Positions 1-12,190 of a DNA stretch of 64,000 nt are shown piece by piece; position 1 is the stretch's first letter; each line of letters begins with the position of its first letter. The notes below the pieces were generated by a model. The model was not told the origin of the DNA and did not search any database. It saw only the letters and a program-made list of their open reading frames with translations. Both the position numbers and the translations under genes were made by a program. This DNA comes from Capitulum mitella (lineage: Eukaryota; Arthropoda; Thecostraca; Pollicipedomorpha; Pollicipedidae), in the NCBI GenBank assembly GCA_030062745.1, contig CP099848.1, positions 18,091,081-18,155,080 of the forward strand. The letters run 5' to 3'.

Positions 1-1
1 C

Positions 2-1040
2 AGCATCATTGAGACGATGGTTCCGTATTACAGCCCTTACTTCACGGAGCAGTACAGCCGCGGCAAACCGGTATGTTTTGGTTTCAAGTTATGTTGTTGT
101 ACAACAGACGGCTATTTGCCGCACGCTAAGCAATCCTGTGATAAATCAGCGAGCCCTGATGACACAGGACTTGGTTTGGGAGTTTAACATCGTATTTGCA
201 ATGGTGGATAGATGCGATATCCGCGAGGGACATCAGCTGTTTTTTGATAGCTTATTTACCTCGGTCCCGCTACTCGAAACTTTGTCCGAGAAGAACTTTG
301 CTGGAACCGGAACTCTGTTACAACCGCCTGGCCGGCGCATCTCTGCCCTCCAAGTCTGTCTTGGGAAAGCAATGGAGAGGGGAGTGCGCCGTGACCTACT
401 CTGGTGACATTGCTGTCATGTCCTGGCATGACAATAAGGTTGTGACGTTGGCAAATAACAAACATGATGTGCGTCCTATGGCCCGGAAGTCAAGGTGGTC
501 CAGGAAAGACAAGAAGGTTGCACAAGTAGGGATGCCCAGAGCCAGCAGAAAGTACAATCAGGCGCTGGGAGGCGTGACCAGTCCGGTCAGCCTGTGGCCG
601 CCTACTGGATTCGTATCCGCAGTAAGAGGTGGTGGTGGCCATGCCTAAACTTGGGATAAGTGCAGCTGCCGTGAACGCCTGAATGTTGGAGCGGATGGTG
701 ATCGGTGACGAAGAGCCCGGCCTCCTCGAGTTCATCAGAGAATGTGCCACGGAAACACTGTCCAGTCGTGGTGTACCCAGAGACACGGTGTACCCAGAGA
801 CAGGCCAGGGCGTCCACTGAGCATCTCAGGGGCTGCTGGAGACGGTGCCCGGGCTGATAGCAGGGATCACTGGCCAGCAAAAACAGCAACTAGAAGAGGA
901 ACATACGTCACTGTGGACCCAGGTCCGCGTATAAGTGTGTGAGGTGCTACACGTGCCTGTACATCCCGAGTGTATGCGTGATTACCAAAAGGTGTAAAGG
1001 AATGAAAAAGGGATGCGCCCATTGTTCACAGGCCTGAATG
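2..1040 (+). pseudogene. piggyBac transposase pseudogene, 5' end cut by window edge
   Basis: Decayed piggyBac-type DDE transposase spread over three forward frames. Bases 2-150 read SIIETMVPYYSPYFTEQY then RGKPVCFGFKL, the family's E-x-M-x-PY and KP-x-x-G-x-K region. Bases about 180-330 read FFDSLFTSVPLLE, the second catalytic Asp region. After a frame change, about 300-570 reads SRWSRKDKKV and KYNQALGGV. After another change at the GGVD site the frame gives YWIRIRSKRWWWP, and TGG to TGA makes a stop near 670 before DEEPGLLEFIRE. A Cys-rich tail follows at about 935-1035. The first catalytic Asp position is Ile and the third sits on a frameshift, so no active enzyme can be made. Family identity is recognised by eye. 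It may be a relic of the machinery that moved the TTAA elements elsewhere in the window, but no terminal repeats link them. Confidence 0.8.
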
Positions 1041-3137
1041 ACCTGCAACCGGAGTGCACGGAGTGCCATGAAGCCATTTATTCCCAGCGAGGACTTCTTT
1101 CTTAAATAGGCAAATGAACTGAGCGAGGATTTTGCTGTTGTTTCTAGGTACAATAGAATGCTAACGACGTACTGATTTTCTTCATTGGGAGACAGCCTGC
1201 AGCTTTGGAGGACAAAGTTCGATTGGGAGTTCTTGGGACGAAGATTGGCTACAGAGAAGCAGTGTTCAGTGACTGAAACGTAAACAAAATATTGCAGAAT
1301 TGCTGCCGGACACAGGAAACCGACTTTGGTAACAGAAAATAGAAGCTGCGAGATGCCAGTAAGACTTATTTTGTACTCTGTCTAGGCTTTGCGGTGTTTC
1401 GCTTTGGCATAATGATTTCGTATCTGCCGCTTGGGCATTCCCATTTGGAATACACTGACTTCTAGAATTTTCACACACTGGCCTCATACCACCCTCAATA
1501 ACCAACGCTGAAAGGGAAACCGGGAATCTTAAAAGGGGAAAATGTCGGTTTTAATGGGTTAAATGCCTGGCTAGGCTGTAGTAAAAAGGCAACACAAAAC
1601 AAAACGAGAACAACAGGCAGAAGATGCACAAATGTTAGGGAAAACAAGTGCACAAAATTTTGCGGATGTGCGTCACTCATCGGTTTTGTTGTTTTTGTAA
1701 CCCCAGAAAATGAAAAGGTCCAAGACGCCTCAAGACCCAACGGTGGGCCTGTGCTCAAATCTAAGATTTTGAATATTGAACAACGTAAATAACAACATGA
1801 ATAATTTGATAAAACCTACCACATTGTGACTGTCGTACTTATGACATTGGTGGAAATAGTATGACACGATCGTAAGAATACGATTATTACTGCCTGGTTA
1901 TCATTGCCTTCGTCCAAGGTTAGAAGAAGGGAGCTCGGCACCCATTTGCCCTCAATTAAACGTACACCCTCTGGCAACTGACGTAAAAAAGAAACCAAAT
2001 GGCCTAACTCGTTGGCTTTTGACTGACGAATCCCCTGCTCATTGCTCAGTTTTCTGAGAATCATGCCGTGCTTCTTTTACGCCACCATTTCCCACCGATC
2101 GTCGCTCTCCTGTTTCTGCGTTAACTCCGTCTTACCGCACTCAACCCACCCTTACACCGGCATCCTACCTGGGCACAACCGTGAGTGCTTTAAAAATCCG
2201 TTTGAGTGCGCAATCGCGTGCTCAGACCTCGCCACGGCGCCGCACAGAAGCTCCGGCTGGGCTCGGCGGCCTTCGCAGGCCAATCGTGTCAGACCGCAGT
2301 GGCAGACCGCCGCCGGTAGCATTAGCGAGCGGCCGCCGAGAGGACAGCGGCTAAGTGGCACTCATTTATTGTGGGTAACGAGTTCGTTTCAAGAGTGCCG
2401 CCACAGAGCGCCGAGTCACGCGGGCCTGATCACGGTCGGCTCCCTGTGGACGCGTGACGCTCTCTGTTGTACGGCCCCGGATTACAGCTCCGAGGCTACA
2501 GGCCCGGTACAAACGGCTCTGCGGCTATAGCTGCTCCGTGGAACGATTGATTCGGTTTGGTTTCGGTCTGTCCGCAAATTGGTCAAACCTTCAGGAAATG
2601 TTGGACTGAGCGTTGGAATCTGAGTGTGCTCCCCTGCAGTGAGATAATATATGTTCTGGGACCTCGCATGCTACTGGCAAACTCATCAGCACGTCTCCAG
2701 TAAAATTATCACGTATAGGTCCCGTAAGTTATCTACCTCAAATGTTTTTAACCTAATAACATTTCAGACCAAGATTACACCCAGTAAGTTGGTCTTGAAT
2801 GAAAGGATGCTTATTACTGCTAGCACACGTAAAACGAAGCATCCGGTTTATTCCTTCCGCTGAGTTGGTACATCTTGAGTCATATGTCCACCCTTTTCGT
2901 GTCATTTTCGCCATTGGTTTGAATGAAGGGAAAGGATCCCTTGCAGTTCTGTCACAAAGAGTGCAAACCAACGATTGGTTTGGTTCAGCAACCGCAGCCA
3001 CAGTAGATTTTGCTGTCAGTTTTAGCATCAATCGATATTGCTCTGGAATCGGAATTTCCTACTCTGAGCGCGTCAGGATAAAGGAAACTTAAACAAAGTA
3101 AAAAATGGTCTCAACTGGGTCCTGGACCTCTGCAATG

Positions 3138-3181
<44 letters not shown>
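3138..3181. repeat. AT dinucleotide microsatellite
   Basis: Uninterrupted alternating AT run of about 44 bp, followed by a short GT run. Confidence 0.95.
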
Positions 3182-3194
<13 letters not shown>

Positions 3195-3865
3195 ATGTAT
3201 GTAGCATTCTAGGGTTTCTTCGGTCGATACGCGTCCCCGCACGAAACGCAGCTCTGGCTCGAGTATTATGGAGTGATGTATTATGGCGACGATTTCTGAA
3301 ATCAGTATCGATCACAAAAACATTCTTCAGAAAGCAAGTCATCGCACACATCGCACACCACAACATGAAAATAAACGGCAAAAACAGAAGACACGCGGCA
3401 TGAAATCATTAAAAACAAACGATTCGAAAAAGTAACTTGCGTAGCGACGAGCAAAACTTAAACCTACCTCCTCGCAGGCATCACAGGATTTGTGCAACCC
3501 AGATCAGGGCCACTGAGCAAAGCACCAGTGGCGATACCGCGCGGCCGCCCAACAGCGACGGTGGACAGAGCTGGAATACATCTCAGTTTAACCATCTTCT
3601 AAGCAAATGTTAATCAAGAGGAAATAACTTAATCCCGCGAAGCCATGAATACGTTAACAAGAGGACTTCTTGCCGAAAGGTGATCCGATATGCCCGATGA
3701 ACATTTTAATTACGCGATAAAACAAGTCGGTCTGCCCGAGCGGGCACAAACCGAAATAACGTTTTGTCCTTCTTCACCACGTCAAAAAGAGTGGCCGTCC
3801 AGCCCCCGCAGTCAGAAAATCGGTTCGATCACGTGAGTCGCGAATGACCGAGCCGGGCAGGGCTC

Positions 3866-3867
<2 letters not shown>

Positions 3868-3911
<44 letters not shown>
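3868..3911. repeat. AT dinucleotide microsatellite
   Basis: Alternating AT run followed by GTAT steps. It has the same layout as the array near 3138. Confidence 0.95.
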
Positions 3912-3922
<11 letters not shown>

Positions 3923-5709
3923 TACACGTCAAGAGAAGCCGGGTTAATATGCAAATGCATATATACTGAGACTCACGTTGCAGCGTTATCCCATCTGTAG
4001 GAGGTGAGGAAATAATGCAGTCGGGGGATGATTCCCATCCTTCCGACGCGGATTTTAGAAACATTAAGGCTGCAATCACCCTGAAAATCCACAACGCTGT
4101 TTATGAAGCTCTGCCATCGCGTATGCGTATACATAGGATGACGCGTTGGAGTTCTTTTAAATCATAACACCACCGAACTGCAAAAACCCATTCGGAGTTT
4201 CGGCACTGTTCTGCCAACCCCAAAAAAGCATTACTGTTTTAGGTTTACATGTGTATGTATGTACTGTTTAGGTTTGTTTGTTTAGTACTGTTTTAGGTTT
4301 CACAGTCCAGAGTCGAGCTCTATTAGCGGTCAGACGCATGGCAAGTTTTGTTTGCGACCTGCATGTGAATAGCGTCACGGAGCGCTGGCGCAACCAGGGG
4401 TGCCCGGGCGCCTCCCAGCCCCGCCTACATTTTTTTCCTTAATGGCACGGACGCAAAGAACGAGGTATCTCGCCATACCCCATTTGCGGGAACGAACACC
4501 GATGATCCAGAACAGTCTTCCTAGTGAAACCCATTTCACATCGTCTTTCCAGCATCACACATCTCTTCGTGTGCTGCCACCACATCACACATTTGTTGGT
4601 GTCATCACACGAAGAGAATGCAGTTATCACTGACGTAGTATTTTGTCGCACGCCATCCATAAAGCCTGTACAGGACACCGGGCTGGTTTTCCGAATAACC
4701 CATTTTACGTAACATGACAGCAGTTATTTTGGTGCTGCATATTCAAAAGTACTCATAGCTCTGGCCCTGCTCTCATCGTAACGAACATACGACCGGGACA
4801 AAAATGCGTCTTTGCACTGTTTGAAAGTTTGCTTAATTAATGATCTTCAAAGTGTTCCACTCACAGTTCTAATAAGTGATAATGAAGAACTAATAATTCA
4901 TCAGTGGGCCCTAAATAAGAGTTAAGTTTGTGTTAATTCCACGCAGTTTCATCACTTGAATTTTCTCACTGTAAATAGGAGATTGCAACAGGTGTGCTGG
5001 CGATATGTTCGCTGATTTGGCAGCGTCGTTGCCTAGACAGGTGCACCGAATGTTGCTGACCATGTTTTCTTTTCACTTTTCCTTTTATTGTTCTGGTATG
5101 CATTGTGCTCTTAGTGATATTTGGCGTCAATTTTGCCATCATGATGTGCTCTGTGACAGAGCATATTCCCTTTACCACCACCACCGAAGGCGCCCATGTT
5201 GTCATCTATCGGCTAAAATCTGTACTAATGATTTCATGTCTGGCCACGTCGTGGTGTTGCCGAGTGGCAGGTGATCGTGAAAATCTGCACGTGACGATAT
5301 GAACAAGAACGTTGGGACTGGGGAATGGCGGGGGGAGGTGAAGGAGGGGGTAGGGAACAAGTGCGGTAGGCATTTTTCGTGACTCTGAAATTTCGTCGCG
5401 TGGGGTTTGACCGTATAGCGTGAATACCTGGAGAAAATTTAAATAGCTTCCTAAGTGGTTTTCGCCACCGTTCCATCGCCATCAATTGGCCACGGTTCTA
5501 TGGTTCTATGGTTGCATAGAACGAGTTTTCGTTAAATCTGTCATTTGTCCCTTCCCGCTGAATGATCCAGTGGTTCATGAGCTAGTGATGGCATCACCGA
5601 TGAGAAGACGGGCTAAAATGCTGTTCTCCAGCTTCGGAAAGTATGACATTCTTTCAAGGAATGGAAGGAAGGCTCAGGTAGGGGACACTGAAAAGCTGAA
5701 ACCGCTGGC

Positions 5710-6119
5710 CAGGGGCGTCGATTTGTATTCTTTCGAGGGGAACCTGGTCCATCCATTGTTGATTTGGGCCCCTCCAATGTTGGTTTGGGCCCCCCCCCCC
5801 CATATTTTCTGCCAGTTGTAAAGGGAATTGGGCAAAAATAACGAAAGAAACGGCCGCAATAGGTAAAAGATAGGCAGAAAGTAAAGAATAAGGCATAAAT
5901 TGTATATCTTTCTAAATATCTTTCTATCTTCTATATACATTTCTATATACATGGGATATACACAATTTTCTATTTGAAGAATAATAACGAAGAACTAGAA
6001 ATTTCCATCGGTCAAAATAAAGTGGGTTAAATCCGTTGAGAAACCAACATTTGGGGGAGGTTAGGTTGTCGGGCCGACGGCTCGGCCCATCCAATCATTT
6101 ACAGAAATTTACGCCCCTG
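5710..6119. mobile_element. hAT-like non-autonomous element with 8-bp target duplication
   Basis: Starts CAGGGGCGT and ends ACGCCCCTG, a perfect 9-bp inverted repeat with hAT-type CAG...CTG termini. Flanks read ccgctggc at 5702-5709 and acgctggc at 6120-6127, seven of eight bases identical, which is the 8-bp duplication typical of hAT. It is 410 bp long and has no transposase frame. Its interior shares the phrase ttgggggaggttagg with the element at 58813-59331. Confidence 0.75.
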
Positions 6120-6377
6120 ACGCTGGCAGTTATAGTTAATCATTTCTGCGGAAAGATAAAAGGCCGGGGAAATGTCTTTGTTCTGGGGGAATATCTCCCC
6201 CTATTACTGTCCATCACTACTGACGACGAAAAAAACATCATGCACTCCACGGAGGTCTAAAGCATTTGGAGAACGGTGCCAAAATACGTAGATGTCGTCC
6301 AAGGAAAGACGGGGGACGTATGAGCGTGCGCGGGTCATGCGTGCCGTGTCGGTCAACGTTGGAGAAAGGTGACCAGT

Positions 6378-6833
6378 GGAACATTTCACGGATTGAATTC
6401 CCAGGATCCGGTCTAATCCGGGTCGAGAAGTCTGGAATCCAATCCATTCGCCTTTTCCGAAATTCCTGCGGCCGGTCTGGTCCAATCCGTAAAAGCAAAA
6501 ATATGCTTATAAACATCTGCGTTAATCTGTTTCCAAGTTTTTGCTCCTGTCATCATAAATGGACAAATCTGGCATATCTGAGCGTATTTTGTTGCTCCGT
6601 TTTAACAAATTCAATATAAGTCTCCCGAATGGCTGCAAGAAAACCATGTCCACTTAGCGTCTTTTAAGATTTAACTGATTTCCAGTCCGTTCAATACATG
6701 TGACCTGGCAGGTTTTTAATCCGGTCCGGTCCTAATCCATATCTCACTTAAATTTTCTGGTCTGGGCCGATCCTCCCCACGGATCAATCCGCAATCCGCG
6801 GATGTATTCAATCTGTGAAGTGTTTTTCAGTTC
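6378..6833. mobile_element. Short interspersed element, copy 1 (second copy 16725-17170)
   Basis: About 450 bp of non-coding sequence. The copy at 16725-17170 shares, in order, the ccgccttttcc/aaattcctg segment, the gtccg(t/g)gaaagcaaaaaatat segment and the terminal gatca-ttcgcaatccgc segment. The ends are loosely inverted: aacatttcacggattg at the left and caatctgtgaagtg at the right. Its right edge abuts retrotransposon endonuclease coding sequence, so it probably inserted into that LINE. Confidence 0.6.
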
Positions 6834-9800
6834 ATGGAAAAACTTGAATCTCTGTTGGATCAACTCGACCAAAATAAGAAAACAGTTATGCTTTCTGGGA
6901 ACTTTATCTTTGACCTTCAGAAAACATGTAGCCACGAACACTTATCATTCCTCAGCCTTCTAAAACCCTACGGTTTCTCTGCCAGTTACCAATCCAACCC
7001 GTGTTACGAATCAGAGATCGTCTTTAACTGATATTTTTGTTAAAGACAGCTCAATTTACCGGTCACCAGGAATTGTAGTATCTGATTTATCGGATCATTT
7101 TCCGATATTCCCATCACTTACTCCAAGCGTTCATGATATCTTTGAAAAGAAAAAAACGGAAAATATTTGACTTCAGTAAGATGGCAAACTGAAATGAATA
7201 CCTAAATATCAGACTAAGACATTTTTGGTGCACTGAGGACCCAAATGAAGCATGCAGTGAGTTATTATCCGCGTACCAAGATGGAATTAATTCATTTTGC
7301 GAGGACAGGGAATATTCTAGGAGAAAGTGTCCATTAAAACCTCGGATCAGCCCAACGATATTGTGTTCAATAAGTAAAAATATGAACTCTTCAAGAAGTA
7401 CTTAAAACAAAAGAGCGTTATTAATGAAAATGATTCGCAGAAAACACAGAAATATATCAACAAATACCATTCGGGATCCAAAGAGATTGTACTTCAAGTG
7501 GAAAGTGGAGCAGAGTGGAGCAAAGTGGAAGGGAATAAAAATGACATAAGGAAAACTTGGCAAATTATTTACCACATTCCCGGAGAGCTAGACGGTATGA
7601 CCGATTCCCGGCGGGGGCGACTTCAGCTCCAAATGAAATCTCGGGGTGGATGGGGGTGGATGGGATTAGGAACCAGTGGAGGCGCACGGGCGCTGGCAGG
7701 AATGAGCAGAAACAGCTGGCCTCGAATGGAAAAATTAGTCACGTCAGAGAAACAATGCCAGTCAACCGAAATCCGGCATATTCTCCCCGTGGGACGGACG
7801 TTTATCCGATTTCATCTTTGTTTGGCCACCAAATGACCGTGAATCTGAGCGTGATGCAGGAAACCATCCGTCAGCCCTACCCACGCCCGGACCTCACCGT
7901 TCATCTTCATAACCAAAACCCTCGACGTAAAAGTGAACCGTCTATACGCTGTCCACATCTGACCTGCCTCATCCTTTAAATGTTCTGCTGATGGCAGTGA
8001 CCGCAAAATGCAGCCCGCTTGTGCGCAGGCGCCCCCGTTCACGGCAAGCAACGGCTCCACAACGACGGACGTGGGCGGCTACAGCTGTGTCCGGCTGGCG
8101 ACACATTCCGGGACCCGCGATGCCCTGGCACGGGTCCAGGCGTGTTCCGGCGGCCGCAGGGATCGATCTGGTCCATTTTGCGCATTGTTGCAGAATGTTG
8201 CACAGTGTTGCACACGGACCTATATCTCTGCAACGGTCAGCCAGAGCGCCAAACGGACACCGCCAGCGTGCTCGCGAGGTAACAACCGACCTAACGGCAT
8301 CTTGGGTCGAAAGTTGCAAAACGTTGCAATGTAGCGAAATCGCCCCCTTTGCAATGGCACGTTACAGTACGTAAAAGGAACAGCTTGGAAAAGTCATTAG
8401 GTTTTGTGAAACTGCGCCACAAACCCTGGAATGGGCAAGCAAAGAACCCGAGTAGGAGGATTCGGCCTCCCCCTGCTGGGAATAGGGTTAATAATTTAAT
8501 GAACAAAAATATAGGCAACCGGACAAATTGCCTTCAGTCCTATTTGATGATGATAATACACAGTATAACGAGAAGCTGTTGCTTTTAATTAAGAGGGATT
8601 TAATGCTTTTTCTCCTCTATTGGTCAGAAACCTGAAAGTAAAATTCCCCATTCAAACAAAAACCCAGTTGACTGTCTTACCGAGCAAGATTATGAATCCT
8701 CTCGAAACAGCTTATCTACCACTTCTGGAGAAATTGAGGCCATACTTAAATCTCTGAATCAGGTGAAAGGAAGAAAAGTCGGTACAAGTGCACGAATCCT
8801 ATTAGGTACTTACAAAATCATTTTGGAACATCTAACATTTTTATTTAACATTTGTCTTCAGTCACCCGTGTTGCCCTCATTACTAAAAATTGCTATCATT
8901 AAGCCTGTTTTCAGATCCAGAGATAAAAATGAATTTACCAGTTATCAGCCGTTTGCGTTACTGCCTGTCTTCTCAAAAATATTAGAAAAGACCGTATATA
9001 GGTATCTTTCTTTTTACATTAAGGAAAAACAGATTTTGTCACCTCTTGAATTTGGATTCAGGAAGAAACACTCCAACCTACGTGCCTATTTCGCTCTTAG
9101 CTGATGAATTACTGAATCACGCATTGAAAAGCAAATTATACTAACAGTTTATTTTGATCTGTAAAAAGAAGTGTGACACCGTAGGCATCTCTAAATTATT
9201 GGAAAAACTGAAAAAGACTGGTCTCATTGATCCATTGTTTAACATACTGAATCATTTTTAAATAGCATGTATCAGAAACAGAAGCAAATAATGTTTCAGA
9301 TGATTAAGAACAAAAAATGGGAATATCTGAAGGCGAAATTTTGGGGCCATTGTTACCTGTAATATGCATCAATGATCTTTCTTTTGTTTCTAGCTGATTT
9401 AAAACATACCATTTTGCTAATGATATCGTAGTAATGTTGGACGAAAATTAATAAATATATAACATAATAAATATATAACATATTTTGACATAACATAACA
9501 TATACAAAAAATATATAACATGAAAAAGTGTGTTGAAAAATGTATTCCTGAAGTAAGGCAGTGGTTCTCTGCTAACAGGTTATCTCTTAATGCATCAAAA
9601 ACCGTCTATCAAGTTTTTTCACGCACCTGTCGAAATTGATTTTGATATAATCTTGGACAACACCAGACTATGCCGAAATAAATAATTCAAATATCTCTGA
9701 GTTACAACTGCCGAGCATTTAACCTGGGTCTGCCATATCAACAAAATATCAACCATCATCAGCATTTTCATCGGTGTTATAGGGATGATTTAACATTCAC

Positions 9801-10320
9801 TATCATGCAGGGAGTTTAAACTATTTTATAACACCGTATACTACGTTTTCTGAATGGCTGTGCAGTCATTTGTGGGAAAAACTGTGCTTCCAGAATTGAT
9901 AAAGTCGTAAAATTACAAAAAAGGGCGTTAACGACTATTGACCACAAACCTTATTTGTACCCGTCAAACAATTTACTCATAAAACATTTTTACTCGAATT
10001 TCCCGACATTGTTAAAGAACAAAATATGGTAATATTGCTAGGATTCTTAAATCAGACACTGCCCCCCCCCCCCCATGATGTTAATCTTTTGATTGTATGA
10101 CGGACCAGTCAACATCAGAAAACGAAACCACTTTCATGTTTCCTTCTACAAACCAGGCTCTTCTCTCTATCAACAGCGGCTCCTAAAACAGAGAATGATA
10201 TAATTAGTAAGATATTTCCTAGAATTTCTTGTGTCCGAAGAAAGAAAACAAATTTAAAAAAAAAAACTTGTGAAAAAGCTTATTTTGGACAAGTACAAAA
10301 AATGGCCATCGAAACGACAT
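6834..10320 (+). pseudogene. Non-LTR retrotransposon (APE endonuclease plus reverse transcriptase), broken
   Basis: Degenerate LINE of the Jockey/CR1/L2 kind. From 6834 the forward frame gives MEKLESLLDQLDQNKKTV, then SGNFIFDL, matching the GDFN motif of the APE-type endonuclease. Near 7095 another frame gives VSDLSDHFPIF, the SDHxPI motif. At 8763-9104 a clean frame gives the RT core: IAIIKPVFR, YQPFALLPVFSKILEK, SPLEFGFRKKHS. Later pieces include ISEGEILGPLL, HFANDIVVML (normally FADD), WFSANRLSLN and LTWVCHINKIS. Multiple stops and frameshifts separate them, and FADD has become FAND, so the element is dead. A TTAA-element fragment interrupts it at about 7571-8487. Confidence 0.8.
7571..8487 (-). 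mobile_element. Degraded family A TTAA element nested in the LINE, interior replaced
   Basis: Left end keeps attcccgg and gctagacggtatg, the 3' end of family A in reverse. Right end (about 8370-8491) keeps gcgccacaaaccctgga, gcaagcaaagaacccgag and gggaatagggttaa, the reversed 5' end with its TTAA. The interior from about 7630 to 8365 does not resemble family A and is GC-rich around 8000-8290. It may be a later insertion or a replaced core. Confidence 0.6.
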
Positions 10321-10412
10321 CAGCAGCTGATCAAGTCAGTTAAATTGAGTCATGTAATTTGGCTTTCTACAGCATACCGAAATTGACAAAAATCCGTTGG
10401 TGTGTTCTTTAA

Positions 10413-11608
10413 CCCTCGCACTGGAAGGGGACACAAAAGTGCCCCCCTCCGGTCTCGGAAATGGAGAGATCTAGAAAAATGAAATTTTATGGACAGGGTG
10501 AAGTCATTACGATTTACATTGTGTACAATTTTCATGACCGTAGGTATATATCTTCAAGGTCAAACGGGGATGAAAAGGTTGACTTTGGACACCTTCTCGG
10601 CCCGTACAGGCCATTCTGTACAACTTTTCGGACGAAACGGGAAAAGGGTGTTTGTTTCAGCATTAAAACATAGAATACGACAATTTCTATTCATTTGGCA
10701 TCTTCAGTGAGGATTTTGGTTGGAGGTCATGTCAGTTTATTGACCTACGGCGTCATGTTTTTATCTTTTGCAGATCAGATTTCGAGCAGTACGGGATAGC
10801 TTGAGTTTAAAGAAGGGCGCTACACGCAACTTTTGACGTATTTTCAGTGAAGGTAGCGAACATCGGTACATTTGGTCACTTCTAGCGTTTATATTTATGT
10901 ATGTATGTATACGTATGTATGTATATATACGTATATATGTATATGTATGTGAGTATCAATGTGCCAAACGGTTTTATTGGTGTTTTCGAATGCTTATTTC
11001 ATGCAGATCGACATGTTGCACAGCAAGTGTGGACCAGGTCACAAAATATTTGCCCTTGACCCTCGATGACCTTGACCTGAAATGACCTTGGTATGTCATT
11101 GATATGTGTATCCATGATATGTGTATCCATTGATATGTGTATCCATGTGCTCACACAAGCTTTTGTTAGGGTCGTTGAATGCATATTTCATACAAACCGA
11201 CATGTTGCAAAACAAATCTGGATCAGGTCATAGGCTGGTTGACCTTGACCTTTGATTGACCCTTATTGACTCTTGACCCTTATTGCTTTGGTCTTGGTGC
11301 ATCCATTACTTATGCCCGAATGACGCCTCGTGGTTGTGTTCAAATGGTAGTCTTAGGTAGAACGCTAGTCCTCTCACAAGGTTCCCATTTGTCAGCGACA
11401 ACCGTCGTTTTCGCTACGCTTGTTTGACTTCAGATGCTTGAAACTTCAAAAAATTCCGGCCGGTTTTTGATTTGTCTTTGGTTCAGTCGACGAATTATTG
11501 AACTGCCATAAATGTCACAAAGTAGCGGCAACCAGCTCCGATCCGTTCTCGAGATATTCAGGAAAAACAGGTGGGGAGACACAAAAAGACCCCCTTCCAG
11601 TGCGCGTG
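10413..11608 (+). mobile_element. Family B TTAA element, copy 1
   Basis: About 1.2 kb, bounded by TTAA at 10409-10412 and 11609-11612. The left end CCCTCGCACTGGAAGG is inverted at the right end as CCTTCCAGTGCGCGTG. TTAA target sites and CCC-type termini fit piggyBac-like (or Kolobok-like) non-autonomous elements. There is no transposase frame. The interior carries ATGT/GTAT tracts and two roughly 150-bp units containing TGACCT half-sites. A second copy lies at 34697-36185. Confidence 0.75.
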
Positions 11609-11714
11609 TTAAGTTCCTCCTTTTCATTGCTGTCCTGTTGTTCTCCTGTGTTCTTTGTTTATTTTTTTTTAAGTTCTTTTTAACTAATTCTATTTAATAC
11701 CCAAACATGGCATT

Positions 11715-11769
11715 CCTCGCGAACCGGGCGGCGTTACTAGCTTGCTATCTGCTTGCCCGGTTCGCGAGG
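11715..11769. repeat. 15-bp perfect inverted repeat
   Basis: CCTCGCGAACCGGGC at 11715-11729 is exactly inverted as GCCCGGTTCGCGAGG at 11755-11769 around a 25-nt spacer. It lies just outside family B copy 1. Function unknown. Confidence 0.9.
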
Positions 11770-11984
11770 CCCTTCACTAATTATCATCGGTGGCGGGAGT
11801 AGATTTAGGAAAAAAGAACAGCGGGGAGGGGTGTGACCCGAAGTGATTCTTGAAGTAGTGCAGAAACCATGGTATTTAACGTAATTGGGTCATACGGTCA
11901 TGGGAGGGCATTCTTTCCTACCCATTAACGGGTAGGGGATTATTACTAAAAAATAAAACAATAAAAATAAAAAAGTGCTATGGT

Positions 11985-12190
11985 GGCAAGGTTTCGTTAG
12001 TTGGTAAAGCGCCTTTCTGCCTCATCTGTCGGGGAGTGCCTCTGACCAGTCTAGTCTGCCTGTTTGTAATGAGGCCGTTAGCGTCCCGGGTTGTAGTGGA
12101 ATCGATTAGGGCGCTAGCTTTTAGTGGGACTTGTGCTTCTGCCTAAATACAGGCACACCAGCTTTGGTGCATGGGTGACGAAACAAGCAC
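11985..12190 (+). repeat. Possible tRNA-derived SINE
   Basis: ttagttggtaaagcgcc at 11997-12013 resembles a tRNA A box, and about 70 bases later cccgggttgtagtgg weakly resembles a B box. It does not fold as a tRNA and no second copy was seen here, so this is tentative. Confidence 0.3.

Larger units (their letters stand above)
1041..5700. other. No recognisable gene; two AT microsatellites
   Basis: Open frames in this stretch are short, overlap on both strands and show no family motif. Bases about 2200-2530 are locally GC-rich and carry a 162-codon forward frame with no recognisable domain. Two AT dinucleotide arrays are listed separately. Confidence 0.6.

Noticed and set aside
7991-8374. Several overlapping frames on both strands near 8 kb
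   Set aside because: All cover the same GC-rich patch, with no domain and no splice support.
11985-12190. Functional tRNA gene
   Set aside because: No cloverleaf and the B box is poor and too distant; at most a SINE relic.
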